64,000 nucleotides of DNA, taken from the NCBI RefSeq assembly GCF_000428865.1, contig NZ_AUAT01000005.1, positions 36,569-100,568 of the forward strand, written 5' to 3'. Below, one piece after another: positions 27,051 to 35,845 of the stretch. The notes beneath the pieces were generated by a model. The model was given only the letters and a program-made list of their open reading frames with translations. It ran no database searches and had not been told where the DNA came from. The translations under genes were made by a program, and so were the position numbers. Within the stretch, counting starts at the first letter, position 1. Each line of letters starts with the position of its first letter. Origin of the DNA: Eremococcus coleocola DSM 15696. Its GTDB lineage: Bacteria > Bacillota > Bacilli > Lactobacillales > Aerococcaceae.

Positions 27051-28967
27051 TTAGGCTTCCTCTGGCTGACGACGTTTAATTAAGTCTTTAGGTTGTTGGA
27101 GATAGACAGATAGAATCGCAATATCTGCGGGGTTAACCCCTGACACTCGGCTGGCTTGGCCCAATGTAGAAGGGTTAATTAATTTCAGACGGTCACGGGC
27201 TTCATTGGCTAAATTACCAATGGCATCCCAATCAATATCATGCGGAATGTGCTTACTTTCCATCCCGGCCATCCGGTCAACTTTACGGAGGGCTTTTTTG
27301 ATATAGCCAGCATATTTAATTTGGATTTCAACTTGTTGACCTTCTTGACGGTCTAAGACTTGGTCGCGGTCAGGTAATAAGGAAACGAGGTCCCGGTATT
27401 TAATTTCAGGGCGTTTCAGTAACTCACTGGCTAAGATACCATCTTTTAAAGGCGCAGAGCCCACCCGGTCAAAGTATTCACTTAGACCCGGGGTATTCGG
27501 TGTTAACCGCAAGCCTTCCAAGCGTTTAATTTCATCCTGAACTAAATTAAATTTAGCTTGGTAGGCGGCGTAACGTTCATCCCCAATTAAGCCAATTTGA
27601 CGGCCTTTTTCGGTTAAGCGTAGGTCAGCATTATCATGCCGTAATAGGAGTCTAAATTCGGCTCGGGAAGTTAACAAACGATAAGGTTCTGTGGTGCCCT
27701 TGGTTACCAAGTCATCAATCATGACCCCAATATAGGCTTCGTCCCGACGTAAAATAAAAGGTTCCTTACCTTGGACCTTAAGGGCCGCATTAATGCCGGC
27801 CATAATCCCTTGGCCCGCCGCTTCTTCATAACCAGAGGTTCCATTCATTTGACCCGCGGTAAAAAGACCTGGTAACTTCTTCACTTCAAGATTTAAATTT
27901 AATTGGTGGGGAATCACCACATCATATTCAATGGCATAACCAGGCCGCATCAAACGAGCCCGTTCCATCCCCTTGACTGAATGCAGCATGTCTAATTGAA
28001 TTTCTTCTGGCATAGAGGTTGAGAGTCCTTGAACATACATTTCTTTGGTTTCTAGCCCCTCAGGTTCAATAAAGATTTGGTGACGGGGTTTATCTGAAAA
28101 CCGTACAATTTTATCTTCAATCGATGGACAATAACGTGCACCTACCCCTTCGACCATACCTGAGAACATGGGTGCCCGATCTAAATTCTTACGAATAATT
28201 TCATGGGTTTTTTCATTGGTATGGGTTAACCAACATGGGGTTGATTCCGGATTAAAGGCTTCATCTGGCGTTTCATAAGAAAAGTGATTAGGTTCTGTAT
28301 CGCCTGGTTGAATCTCAGTTTGATCAAAGTCAATAGAATCATAATGAATCCGTGGCGGCGTTCCAGTTTTAAAGCGAGCCAATTCGATGCCTAATTCAAG
28401 CAAATTTTCAGACAATTTAATTGAAAGTAAAGTATTATTTGGACCAGAAGAATACTTCAATTCACCAATAATAATCTTACCCCGGGAAGACGTTCCCGCA
28501 GTTAAAACTACAGCTTGACTATGATAGATGGCTCCGGTATTAGTCCGTACCCCTTTAACTTTCCCGTCTTCAACGATTAACTCTTCGACTAAACCTTGGT
28601 GCAATTCTAAACCGTCTGTATCTTCAATTACTGCCTTCATAGAACGAGCATAGGCAGCCTTATCTGCTTGGGCACGTAAGGCTTGGACCGCTGGTCCTTT
28701 TGAGGTGTTTAACATCCGCGTTTGGATTGACGTCCGGTCAATATTCCGGCCCATTTCACCACCCAAGGCATCAATTTCCCGCACGACGACACCTTTTGCA
28801 GGGCCACCCACCGAAGGGTTACATGGCATAAAAGCCACCATTTCTAAACTAATGGTTAAAAGTAAGGTTTTACAACCCATCCGGGCTGCGGCTAAGGCTG
28901 CTTCAGAGCCTGCATGGCCGGCCCCAACAACAATCACATCGTAATTACCAGCTTGGTAAGTTTGCAT
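27051..28967 (-). CDS. mnmG: tRNA uridine-5-carboxymethylaminomethyl modification enzyme MnmG
   Basis: 638 residues, FAD-dependent partner of MnmE for wobble uridine 34 modification. FAD-binding motif [21 protein letters not shown] at about residues 10-30, Cys-containing [27 protein letters not shown], and the C-terminal [16 protein letters not shown] with [10 protein letters not shown]. It has an AAGGAAA ribosome-binding site. A NUDIX gene separates it from mnmE, which is less usual than direct adjacency. Confidence 0.98.
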   Translation of the reverse strand: MQTYQAGNYDVIVVGAGHAGSEAALAAARMGCKTLLLTISLEMVAFMPCNPSVGGPAKGVVVREIDALGGEMGRNIDRTSIQTRMLNTSKGPAVQALRAQADKAAYARSMKAVIEDTDGLELHQGLVEELIVEDGKVKGVRTNTGAIYHSQAVVLTAGTSSRGKIIIGELKYSSGPNNTLLSIKLSENLLELGIELARFKTGTPPRIHYDSIDFDQTEIQPGDTEPNHFSYETPDEAFNPESTPCWLTHTNEKTHEIIRKNLDRAPMFSGMVEGVGARYCPSIEDKIVRFSDKPRHQIFIEPEGLETKEMYVQGLSTSMPEEIQLDMLHSVKGMERARLMRPGYAIEYDVVIPHQLNLNLEVKKLPGLFTAGQMNGTSGYEEAAGQGIMAGINAALKVQGKEPFILRRDEAYIGVMIDDLVTKGTTEPYRLLTSRAEFRLLLRHDNADLRLTEKGRQIGLIGDERYAAYQAKFNLVQDEIKRLEGLRLTPNTPGLSEYFDRVGSAPLKDGILASELLKRPEIKYRDLVSLLPDRDQVLDRQEGQQVEIQIKYAGYIKKALRKVDRMAGMESKHIPHDIDWDAIGNLANEARDRLKLINPSTLGQASRVSGVNPADIAILSVYLQQPKDLIKRRQPEEA

Positions 28968-28982
28968 AATATTTCCTTTCTG

Positions 28983-29459
28983 TTAATAAAACGCCACACT
29001 ATGGTCGGTCAAGTTCCCAGCTGGGTCATAGACAAACTTCGCTGAGAAAAAAGGCTTACGATTGAGAATCCAATCTAGATAAATATAATCCCCCTGCCAG
29101 GTCGGCATGGATAAGACTTTATCATAATCGACCCACTGTAAATGGCCCTCATCCGACTCTATTTCTAAATCACCTTCAAAACCGGTCACCCGATAAACAA
29201 AACAGTACCAATCACGACCATCATGGGTAAAATCAGGAAAGGTAATTACCCCGACCATGGTCATATCAGTGGCAGTCAGTTGAGTCTCTTCATAGATTTC
29301 ACGTTTAGCACAGGCTTCGGGACTTTCTCCATCCTCAAATTTACCACCCACACTGACCCATTTACCTTCATGGACATCATTATCTTTTTTATTACGGTAA
29401 AGCAAGAGAAGTTGGGACCCATTGTCCAAGTAACAAATCGTCGCTAATTGTGCTTGCAT
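28983..29459 (-). CDS. NUDIX hydrolase (MutT/8-oxo-dGTPase-like)
   Basis: 158 residues. The NUDIX box is complete: G-x5-E-x7-REIYEE beginning at GGKFEDGE (about residues 37-58). The subfamily with LATICYLDNGSQLLLLYRNKKDNDVHEGKWVSVGGK matches the streptococcal MutX-type 8-oxo-dGTP diphosphatase, so nucleotide-pool sanitation is likely, though substrate is unproven. Located between mnmE (nine bases downstream of its stop) and mnmG, probably in one operon. Confidence 0.88.
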   Translation of the reverse strand: MQAQLATICYLDNGSQLLLLYRNKKDNDVHEGKWVSVGGKFEDGESPEACAKREIYEETQLTATDMTMVGVITFPDFTHDGRDWYCFVYRVTGFEGDLEIESDEGHLQWVDYDKVLSMPTWQGDYIYLDWILNRKPFFSAKFVYDPAGNLTDHSVAFY

Positions 29460-29468
29460 GTGTAGTCC

Positions 29469-30848
29469 CTACTTTCCTAAACAGAATTGACTAAAGAGCT
29501 CATTCAATAATTCATCTTGAACACTATCGCCCGTAATTTCACCGAGTAAATCCCAAGCCCGAGTATAATCAATTTGAATTAAGTCAACCGGCAGCTCCAT
29601 TGCTACAGCAGACTGCACTTCATCTAAGGCAGCTAGGGCTTGCTTTAATAATTGGGTATGACGACTATTTAAGAGGTAATTTATATCCGTTGATTGGAGT
29701 TGTCCTTTAAAGAAGAGGTTAGAAATCTCATCTTCTAAGGCATCTAGGCCAGCTTCTTTTAGCATAGAAGTCTCAATAATAGTAGCAGTGCCACTTAATT
29801 CTGCTAAGGCATTCCGGTCAAGCTGGCTTGGTAAATCCTGTTTATTTAATAGAATAATCCGTTTCTTTCCTTGACTAGCCTTTAATAATTCAAGATCCAC
29901 TTCTTGTAAGTCTTCAGCTTGATTAAGAATTAAAATAACCAAATCAGCCTCTTCCAAAGCCTTGCGGGACCGCTCTACCCCAATTTTTTCAACGACTTCT
30001 TCCGTTTGGCGGATACCTGCAGTGTCAATTAATTTCAAAGGAACTCCACGGACATTGACCATTTCTTCAATGGTATCCCGAGTTGTTCCTTCAATATCTG
30101 TCACAATCGCTTTATCCCAACCAGTTAAGCGGTTCAATAAGGAAGACTTACCGACATTCGGCCGGCCCACAATAACCGTATTAATGCCTTCCCTAAACAA
30201 TCGTCCAGACTGGGCCTGTTTTAAGATATGTTGCACTTCTTGACTAATCGCTTGAGCAGTCGTCTTTAATTGCTGTAAAGACATTTCTTCCACATCGTCA
30301 TATTCAGGATAGTCGATGGTTACTTCGATTTGGGCCAGGGTATTTAACATAGTTTGACGTAAAGACCGAATCTTCTTGGATAAAGAGCCTTGTAATTGAT
30401 TCATCGAAGCCTGCATGGCCTTGTTGGTCTTAGCTTCAATTAAATCCATCACGGCTTCAGCTTGGGATAAGTCAATCCGTCCATTTAAAAAGGCACGTTT
30501 AGTAAATTCACCTGGCTCGGCAAGGCGGGCGCCCATTTGTAAACAGAGATCTAAGATGGCTTGAACCGCCATAATCCCACCATGGCAATTAATTTCAACC
30601 ACATCTTCTCGTGTATAGGTTTTAGGTGCTCTTAAGAGGGTCACCATCACCTCATCAATCATTTGTTTACTTTCTGGATCAACAATGTGACCATAGTGGA
30701 TAGTATGAGAGGGTTGAGTCAATAAGTTAACCCCTTTAAAAAGCTGGTTAGCCATGACTAAAGCATCGCCACCACTCATCCGTACAATGCCAATGGCTCC
30801 TTCACCCAAGGCTGTGGAAATTGCCGCAATGGTATCGCGTTCGTACAC
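29469..30848 (-). CDS. mnmE: tRNA modification GTPase MnmE
   Basis: 459 residues. An N-terminal tetrahydrofolate-binding domain ([21 protein letters not shown]) comes first. The inserted G domain has Walker [15 protein letters not shown] (about 227-240), DTAGIRQT and NKQD. The C-terminal zinc-independent CxGK motif is CLGK at the very end. The start codon is GTG at 30848 with AAAGGAGG nearby. The promoter is TTGCAA/TATAAT at 30963-30991, and an intrinsic terminator lies inside the leader, so expression is probably attenuated. Confidence 0.97.
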   Translation of the reverse strand: MYERDTIAAISTALGEGAIGIVRMSGGDALVMANQLFKGVNLLTQPSHTIHYGHIVDPESKQMIDEVMVTLLRAPKTYTREDVVEINCHGGIMAVQAILDLCLQMGARLAEPGEFTKRAFLNGRIDLSQAEAVMDLIEAKTNKAMQASMNQLQGSLSKKIRSLRQTMLNTLAQIEVTIDYPEYDDVEEMSLQQLKTTAQAISQEVQHILKQAQSGRLFREGINTVIVGRPNVGKSSLLNRLTGWDKAIVTDIEGTTRDTIEEMVNVRGVPLKLIDTAGIRQTEEVVEKIGVERSRKALEEADLVILILNQAEDLQEVDLELLKASQGKKRIILLNKQDLPSQLDRNALAELSGTATIIETSMLKEAGLDALEDEISNLFFKGQLQSTDINYLLNSRHTQLLKQALAALDEVQSAVAMELPVDLIQIDYTRAWDLLGEITGDSVQDELLNELFSQFCLGK

Positions 30849-30886
30849 TTTACTTCCTCCTTTATTTTTTCCTTATCTCCATAAAA

Positions 30887-30938
30887 AAAGTGCCTAAACT
30901 AAGCCCACGGTTATTCTTTTGGACTTAGTTAGCACTTT
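30887..30938 (-). terminator. Terminator-like attenuator in the mnmE leader
   Basis: AAAGTGCTAACTAAGTCC pairs with GGGCTTAGTTTAGGCACTTT (positions 30921-30938 with 30887-30906), followed on the minus strand by a T run and then, 34-40 bases later, the mnmE start. It begins about 20 bases after the predicted transcription start. No other minus-strand gene lies upstream for it to terminate. Confidence 0.8.
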
Positions 30939-30962
30939 GACTGCCTTCATATATTTGTTTGA

Positions 30963-31014
30963 ATTATACAAAAACCGCTTTCTAATTGCAAGTCCTAATC
31001 ATTGCCGATATAAT
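30963..31014. promoter_or_regulatory. Divergent promoters sharing one -35 hexamer
   Basis: TTGCAA at 30986-30991 is its own reverse complement. A TATAAT lies exactly 17 bases away on each side: 31009-31014 for the plus strand (beta-lactamase-like gene) and 30963-30968 for the minus strand (mnmE). RNA polymerase cannot occupy both at once, so the two genes should compete. Confidence 0.8.
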
Positions 31015-31036
31015 ATTAATATCAAATATATATAAT

Positions 31037-31208
31037 CACAGTGATTTGTTGTGGTTCTTAAAGTAAAACGACTTATAAACCCAGAAGTTAGGCGAAGTGA
31101 TTAGCTTAACCTCTATGTCGCAAAACAATTTGTTCCACCCTAATCAACTGTGCGAGAGCAGGCACACCAAGCGAAAATCAGAGGATTTAATGCTTTTGGT
31201 CCGCTCTC
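31037..31208 (+). ncRNA. Structured 5' leader RNA of unknown class
   Basis: Two consecutive rods. Rod 1 pairs CACAGT/ACTGTG (31037-31042 with 31147-31152), GATT/AATC, GTGG/CCAC (31051-31054 with 31135-31138), CGAC/GTCG (31069-31072 with 31117-31120), AGA/TCT and GTTAGGC/GCTTAAC (31087-31093 with 31104-31110). Between these is a large A-rich internal loop. Rod 2 pairs GAGAGC/GCTCTC (31154-31159 with 31203-31208), ACCAA/TTGGT and AAATC/GATTT around an AGAG tetraloop. The RNA starts about 16 bases after the predicted start site and ends two bases before the AAGGG ribosome-binding site. I recognise no known riboswitch consensus. Pairings are read by eye. Confidence 0.55.
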
Positions 31209-31224
31209 AGAAGGGAATAGGATC

Positions 31225-32265
31225 TTGAAAACTAACCACTACTATTATATCGCTTTTATCATCCTCTCCATCTGTGCTGCTACCTTAGCAATTCACCTTA
31301 ACCATAGTGAACCTTCGGTAAATGTAGCAGAAAACCAAAGTAGTCAAGTTCAAAGTGAACCTGTCACTAGTTCCATTTCTCAGAGTCAACAGCAAAGTTC
31401 TGAGGAATTACTGGCAAATGAAGATGAAAGTTTAGACGAATCAATTTATGATGTCGAGCTAATGAAGAAAAATGGGATTGAAGCCATTAATCCTGAAGAT
31501 TATGCTTCGGTCGATGAAATTATTAATGAACAAATCACTCAATTAGGGATTGATCCTGCAACGGTCAGTATTGCCTTTCATAATTATTTAGATGATCAAC
31601 GCTATTATCTGAATGAAAATGTCTTCCATAATTCTGCTTCTATCTATAAAGTCCCCCTAGCCGCCATGGTCTTAGACCTTGTCAATTCAGGAGTCTACAG
31701 CATGGACTCACAAATCCCATTTCAAGATAGTTATTATCAAGAAGGAGCTGGGGCTATTTCAAATAATGAACTTAGACCCAGTTACTCTATACAAGAACTA
31801 ATTGATGAAAGTTTAATCCACTCAGATAATACGGCAGCCTGGACTCTGATGATGGGCATTTATGGCGATTTTCCTTCAAGCCGTCAAGCTTTACTTGATT
31901 TCTTGAATTATTATGATGTCCCTGATAACTTCTATCAAGATATTTATTTCTCGGCAAATTTAATCGAAATGACCTATGATAAAATAATGAGTGATCCTGC
32001 CTACGAATACATTATTACCCAGCTCTCACAAGCTGAACCCCACCAATTATTTACCTCGTATGTTAAAAGTGGGATGGCCAATAAATATGGTCGCTACGAA
32101 TCGATGGTGAATGATTCTGGTATTTATTATGAAAACGGCCAACCTATCTATTCCTTGGTTATCTTAACCGATGGAGCTGCCTCTGCCGATGTCTTTTTAG
32201 AAATGACCAATCTTAATATTAATCAATGGGTCCGTCACCAAGCGGGACTAGACCAAAGAAATTAA
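31225..32265 (+). CDS. Beta-lactamase-like (class A fold) serine hydrolase, membrane-anchored
   Basis: 346 residues from TTG 31225, chosen because AAGGG and AGGA lie just upstream and the protein then begins with a signal-anchor (YYYIAFIILSICAATLAIHL). A Ser/Gln/Glu-rich linker (about 28-70) leads to a penicillin-binding-like domain with S139-I-Y-K142, S200-D-N202 and K-S-G in SYVKSGMANKYG. A clear Glu166-type deacylation motif is not visible, so true beta-lactamase activity is doubtful; a peptidoglycan-related or esterase role is more likely. Plus strand against the local direction, monocistronic, with a long structured leader. Confidence 0.82.
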   Translation: MKTNHYYYIAFIILSICAATLAIHLNHSEPSVNVAENQSSQVQSEPVTSSISQSQQQSSEELLANEDESLDESIYDVELMKKNGIEAINPEDYASVDEIINEQITQLGIDPATVSIAFHNYLDDQRYYLNENVFHNSASIYKVPLAAMVLDLVNSGVYSMDSQIPFQDSYYQEGAGAISNNELRPSYSIQELIDESLIHSDNTAAWTLMMGIYGDFPSSRQALLDFLNYYDVPDNFYQDIYFSANLIEMTYDKIMSDPAYEYIITQLSQAEPHQLFTSYVKSGMANKYGRYESMVNDSGIYYENGQPIYSLVILTDGAASADVFLEMTNLNINQWVRHQAGLDQRN

Positions 32266-32289
32266 TTAACTTAGTCAAATTTAAATGCA

Positions 32290-32335
32290 AAAAACCATTC
32301 AAGACCCGTAAAGAAAGGGAGCTTGAATGGTTTTT
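32290..32335. terminator. Bidirectional terminator between convergent genes
   Basis: Perfect 14-bp stem AAAAACCATTCAAG / CTTGAATGGTTTTT. Confidence 0.88.
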
Positions 32336-32337
32336 AG

Positions 32338-33531
32338 TTAATCTTCAGTTTGACTAGCTTGGTAAATTCCACCTTCAGGATAATCAAAGCTATTTGGCAG
32401 TAGACCATTATCATTAACCGTCAGTCTTACTTCTTTGACACCAAAGAAGTAAGCTAAACTATCCACAATTGACTGGATCACAATTTTTTCAGAGGCGGCA
32501 TTTTGATTAAGGACTGCAACGACTCCTGGACTAAAATCAATGACTGCTTGACCTGAAGCATTCACATATACCGCATTAACTGTGATAGATGTATCAAGTA
32601 TATTTTCTTGCCGTAAAATTTCTTCAAATGCTTTTGCTAACTGATAGTTCGTTTGCCATGAAAATGAAACCGACTTATGATCTAACTTATCTTGCTCAGT
32701 CGCACTGACCCAAGTAATATCATGAACTAACATGACATCTTGCGCATTGGATTGTAAGACTTTCCATTGACCGGATTCTTTTTCCGTTTGGCCAGACCAT
32801 TGGCCCAGCAAGCCTACATCCTGACCATAATAATTATAAATGATTTGGTTGTCCATGGTAATTTTTACTTCCACCACTTGATCATAGACCTGACCATTGA
32901 TATTAGCTTTTTGATAGAGTTGACTAATACTTGCTTGGTGTCCTTGGCCATCATAATCCCATGTATTGCCTTGACTAAGTGGGGCACTTAAATAAGTAAT
33001 CGGGTCCGTTTCACCCGCAGGGGTTGCTTGATCAAGTAAACTTAAATAAGGATTCACCTGATCAGAAATAAAAATTTGTTGATATTGACCTTGACTCGCT
33101 TGAATTAGTTCTGTTTCATGCTTTGAACTGAGATGCTCAACCTGCATTAAAGACTTATCTTCATTTTGATAAGTCATATAGGTGGTTTCCTGGTTCAAGC
33201 CGTCCGAATAGGTCTTTATTTGATTGGCTTGATAAGGAGCAAAAAGGTCAAAATCAAATTCTGTATCCAAGTTTGCCTTGGTCCAGCCTTGCTTCAAATC
33301 TTCTAAACCAATTGTTTGCGTAGTTTTTTCCGCTGGTGAATTATCCTGGCTCTCATCAGCTTGAGAATGGGTATCAACACTTGATTGATTTTTTTCTTGA
33401 CTTACTTTAGCTTCTATTCTTGCTTGATTTTCCTCACTAATATTAATCATTGGTTGCCGTTTACAGGCAGTCAGACTGATAAGAACAAGCGTAAAGAGGC
33501 AAAAATATTTATAATATGGTCCTAACTTCAT
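32338..33531 (-). CDS. GerMN-domain lipoprotein
   Basis: 397 residues. Lipoprotein signal with lipobox LTAC at about residues 20-23. A charged linker rich in Ser/Gln follows, then a beta-rich middle region, and a C-terminal GerMN (Gmad1-type) domain at about 290-385 (ILDTSITVNAVYVNASGQAVIDFSPGVVAV, VKEVRLTVNDNG). GerMN domains were named from spore germination proteins but occur in non-spore formers as cell-surface proteins of unknown role. It precedes no obvious partner; the membrane protein upstream is 30 bases away. Confidence 0.8.
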   Translation of the reverse strand: MKLGPYYKYFCLFTLVLISLTACKRQPMINISEENQARIEAKVSQEKNQSSVDTHSQADESQDNSPAEKTTQTIGLEDLKQGWTKANLDTEFDFDLFAPYQANQIKTYSDGLNQETTYMTYQNEDKSLMQVEHLSSKHETELIQASQGQYQQIFISDQVNPYLSLLDQATPAGETDPITYLSAPLSQGNTWDYDGQGHQASISQLYQKANINGQVYDQVVEVKITMDNQIIYNYYGQDVGLLGQWSGQTEKESGQWKVLQSNAQDVMLVHDITWVSATEQDKLDHKSVSFSWQTNYQLAKAFEEILRQENILDTSITVNAVYVNASGQAVIDFSPGVVAVLNQNAASEKIVIQSIVDSLAYFFGVKEVRLTVNDNGLLPNSFDYPEGGIYQASQTED

Positions 33532-33561
33532 AATAACCTCCTTATAATCTCATTTAGTATA

Positions 33562-34797
33562 TCATAGTAAGGTTGATTTTTTTAGCTGATTTTGTCTAAA
33601 GTTAAGACTATTCAAGCCAGCAAAGTATAGAGCTAAAATAGGAATTATAAAAATTCGATAGGTGAAATAATAATGGTATTGACCATGGTTTTGTAACAAA
33701 AAGGTCCAAATAAAAGGCAAAGAAGAAAGTAATATTAAGGGCCATTGTCGGCTTATTTTTTTTAGTTTTATACCATACAATAAAGATAAAATTAAGAGAC
33801 CCAAGCCTAGAATAAGTAGTAAAAGCAAAGCTTCTTTAGGCAGTAATATTTTAAGTTGTTGTTTAACAATTTCTCCATAAGACCAAGGAGTTTCACTTGA
33901 ATTCGTTAACGCTCCTGTCCTAATTTCTGCCTGTCTTAATGCATTTTCAAATAAATTTTGCTTTAAAATATAAGAACCTAGAGACCATTTGGCTAACCAG
34001 GTAACGCCGTAACCGAACAACCAGGCAAAACCAGAAATGACCAATACCTTTAATTGATACAAGTGCTTACTTTCTTGACGGGCTAACCATGACAACAAAA
34101 CAATAGCAGGTAGGCCATAAGTTAAGAGTGGGGCTGATAATAAATCAAAATAATTAGTTAAAGATCCGATGATGAGAAATAAATATAAGATAAATAGACT
34201 TAAATTTTTACTTGAAGGACCGTATTTTAATAAAATAATCAAGCCTAAATTAGCTAGCACAAATACAGGCGTATACTGTAAAGAAAGTGGAAAAATCCAA
34301 AAATGGACTAAAGACCAAGTAAAAGCATAAATTAAAGCATAAAAGAGATTAAACCTTTGTTTAATTTGATCCAATGCTCCATAAAAAATGCCAAAAATCA
34401 TAAAAATATTAAAATAACGGATACTCTTATAAGAAAAAAATAACAATAGAGGTCTGAGAATAGCAATATCTCCAAGCCAATATCTTACATAGCCTTCATT
34501 CCACATAGCAGCTTTAAGCGCTGGAAGTTCCTGAGAATTTAACATTTTTTTATAGATATAATCATCGGTAAAAGTATCTAACTTACTTGCTTCAAACCCG
34601 GTTAAAACTAACCAACGTTTTTTTTCGCTGGCAATCGTTTCAAAAGAATCGGTTAATTTAGCTGCTATCCTATCATTTGGAACTTTATAGGCCAAGTATA
34701 ATAAGAAGATATAAATACCTATGAGGACTATAAATAATAAAAGTAAATAAAGTAAATGATATTTATATTTACGCCAAATGTTTATCATCTTGAGCAT
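33562..34797 (-). CDS. Polytopic membrane protein, possibly GT-C-like
   Basis: About 411 residues with roughly ten hydrophobic segments spread from residue 15 to 400 and a long extracytoplasmic loop after the first one (about 40-105). Positively charged residues flank the helices. I recognise no catalytic motif with confidence. The layout, and translational overlap with a GT2 polyprenyl-phosphate-glycosyltransferase gene, suggests a GT-C type glycosyltransferase or flippase that uses its product, as in GtrII-like systems. That is inference. Several start codons (GTG 34800, ATG 34797, ATG 34788) are possible; it overlaps the upstream gene by about 29 bases. Confidence 0.65.
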   Translation of the reverse strand: MLKMINIWRKYKYHLLYLLLLFIVLIGIYIFLLYLAYKVPNDRIAAKLTDSFETIASEKKRWLVLTGFEASKLDTFTDDYIYKKMLNSQELPALKAAMWNEGYVRYWLGDIAILRPLLLFFSYKSIRYFNIFMIFGIFYGALDQIKQRFNLFYALIYAFTWSLVHFWIFPLSLQYTPVFVLANLGLIILLKYGPSSKNLSLFILYLFLIIGSLTNYFDLLSAPLLTYGLPAIVLLSWLARQESKHLYQLKVLVISGFAWLFGYGVTWLAKWSLGSYILKQNLFENALRQAEIRTGALTNSSETPWSYGEIVKQQLKILLPKEALLLLLILGLGLLILSLLYGIKLKKISRQWPLILLSSLPFIWTFLLQNHGQYHYYFTYRIFIIPILALYFAGLNSLNFRQNQLKKSTLL

Positions 34798-35722
34798 CAC
34801 TTTCTAGGGTGCGAACACGAATATATTGGAGTTCAAATTGCTTCCGCTCTTGTTGGGCGATCACATCTAGAATAATACCTGACACTAAAAGAACCAAGGA
34901 TGTCAAAGCAACAAATCCTGAAATAATCATGGTTGGAAAGCGCTCAACCAGACCAGTCATTCGGTATTCATCCCAAACTGGTACAAATAAAGCAAGCGAA
35001 ACAATCGCTAAAATTAAAGCAACCAGTGTAAAGAAAATTAAAGGCTTATAGTTTTTAAACAAACGGGCAATGGTTCTCAGAACACGAAAGCCATCACTAT
35101 AAGTATTTAATTTTGATTCACTGCCATCGGGACGATCACGGTAATCCACAATCATATTTTGAATGTTTAACTTTTTATCTAAGGCATGAATGGTCATTTC
35201 TGTTTCAATTTCAAAACCGGAAGAGAGGACCGGAAAGGTTTTAACAAAAGAATAAGAAAAGGCTCGGTAACCCGTCATAATATCTCGAATTTCATTTTTA
35301 AATAAATAATTAATTAGACCACGAACCAAGCGATTACCAAAATTATGAAAAGGACGTTTGTTTTCATTAAAATATGTTGAAGATAAGCGGTCGCCAATCA
35401 CCATATCGACTTGGTCATTCAATACAGCTGCAACCATACTCCGTGCATTTTCAGCTGGATAGGTATCATCCCCATCAATCATTAAATAAGCATGGGCTTG
35501 AATTTCACGAAACATCGCCCGAATGACATTACCTTTACCTTGTTGGGGCACACGACGGACATGTGCACCATGTTCTAAAGCAATCTTCGCTGTATCATCC
35601 GTTGAATTATTATCATAAACATAGAAAACCGCTTCGGGTAACTGGCTTTTAAAATCTTGGATAACTTTTCCAATCGTCAAAGCTTCATTATAACAAGGAA
35701 TTAATACTGCTACTTTATCCAT
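34769..35722 (-). CDS. GT2 family glycosyltransferase, DPM1/GtrB type
   Basis: 317 residues. A cytoplasmic GT-A domain (about 1-215) has VAVLIPCYNEALTIGKVI, the nucleotide-binding DNNSTDDT, metal-binding DGDDTYP and GYRAFSYSF motifs. Two C-terminal transmembrane helices follow (about 228-252, 268-292). This is the architecture of enzymes that transfer a sugar from a nucleotide donor to polyprenyl phosphate. The adjoining polytopic protein could be the second-stage transferase. Donor sugar unknown. It has a GGAGAAAG-type site and is first of a two-gene unit. Confidence 0.88.
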   Translation of the reverse strand: MDKVAVLIPCYNEALTIGKVIQDFKSQLPEAVFYVYDNNSTDDTAKIALEHGAHVRRVPQQGKGNVIRAMFREIQAHAYLMIDGDDTYPAENARSMVAAVLNDQVDMVIGDRLSSTYFNENKRPFHNFGNRLVRGLINYLFKNEIRDIMTGYRAFSYSFVKTFPVLSSGFEIETEMTIHALDKKLNIQNMIVDYRDRPDGSESKLNTYSDGFRVLRTIARLFKNYKPLIFFTLVALILAIVSLALFVPVWDEYRMTGLVERFPTMIISGFVALTSLVLLVSGIILDVIAQQERKQFELQYIRVRTLESDAQDDKHLA

Positions 35723-35803
35723 TTCTTTCTCCTATTTCATACTTGTATCTTTAAATTTCTAACCGATTTTATCAGAAATAGACGGCGCCTACAATAAATA
35801 AAA

Positions 35804-35834
35804 GACCTTTTGGCTAATATTCGCACAAAAGGTC
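35804..35834 (-). terminator. Terminator after treC
   Basis: 9-bp stem GACCTTTTG / CAAAAGGTC followed on the minus strand by TTTTATTTATT. Confidence 0.8.
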
Positions 35835-35845
35835 CTAAATTATTC

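Larger units (their letters stand above)
30849..31224. other. Intergenic region mnmE to serine hydrolase
   Basis: 376 bases with no gene. It holds the mnmE leader with its attenuator, the divergent promoters, and the long structured leader of the hydrolase gene. An open frame starting at GTG 31150 merely extends the hydrolase into the leader structure. Confidence 0.7.

Noticed and set aside
31037..31208. Possible 6S RNA
   Set aside because: The length is similar, but the 5' and 3' ends do not pair into one closing stem, there is no terminator after it, and a gene with a ribosome-binding site follows immediately.
31150..31224. GTG-initiated N-terminal extension of the serine hydrolase
   Set aside because: It lies inside the structured leader, lacks a ribosome-binding site, and would put a polar stretch before the signal-anchor.
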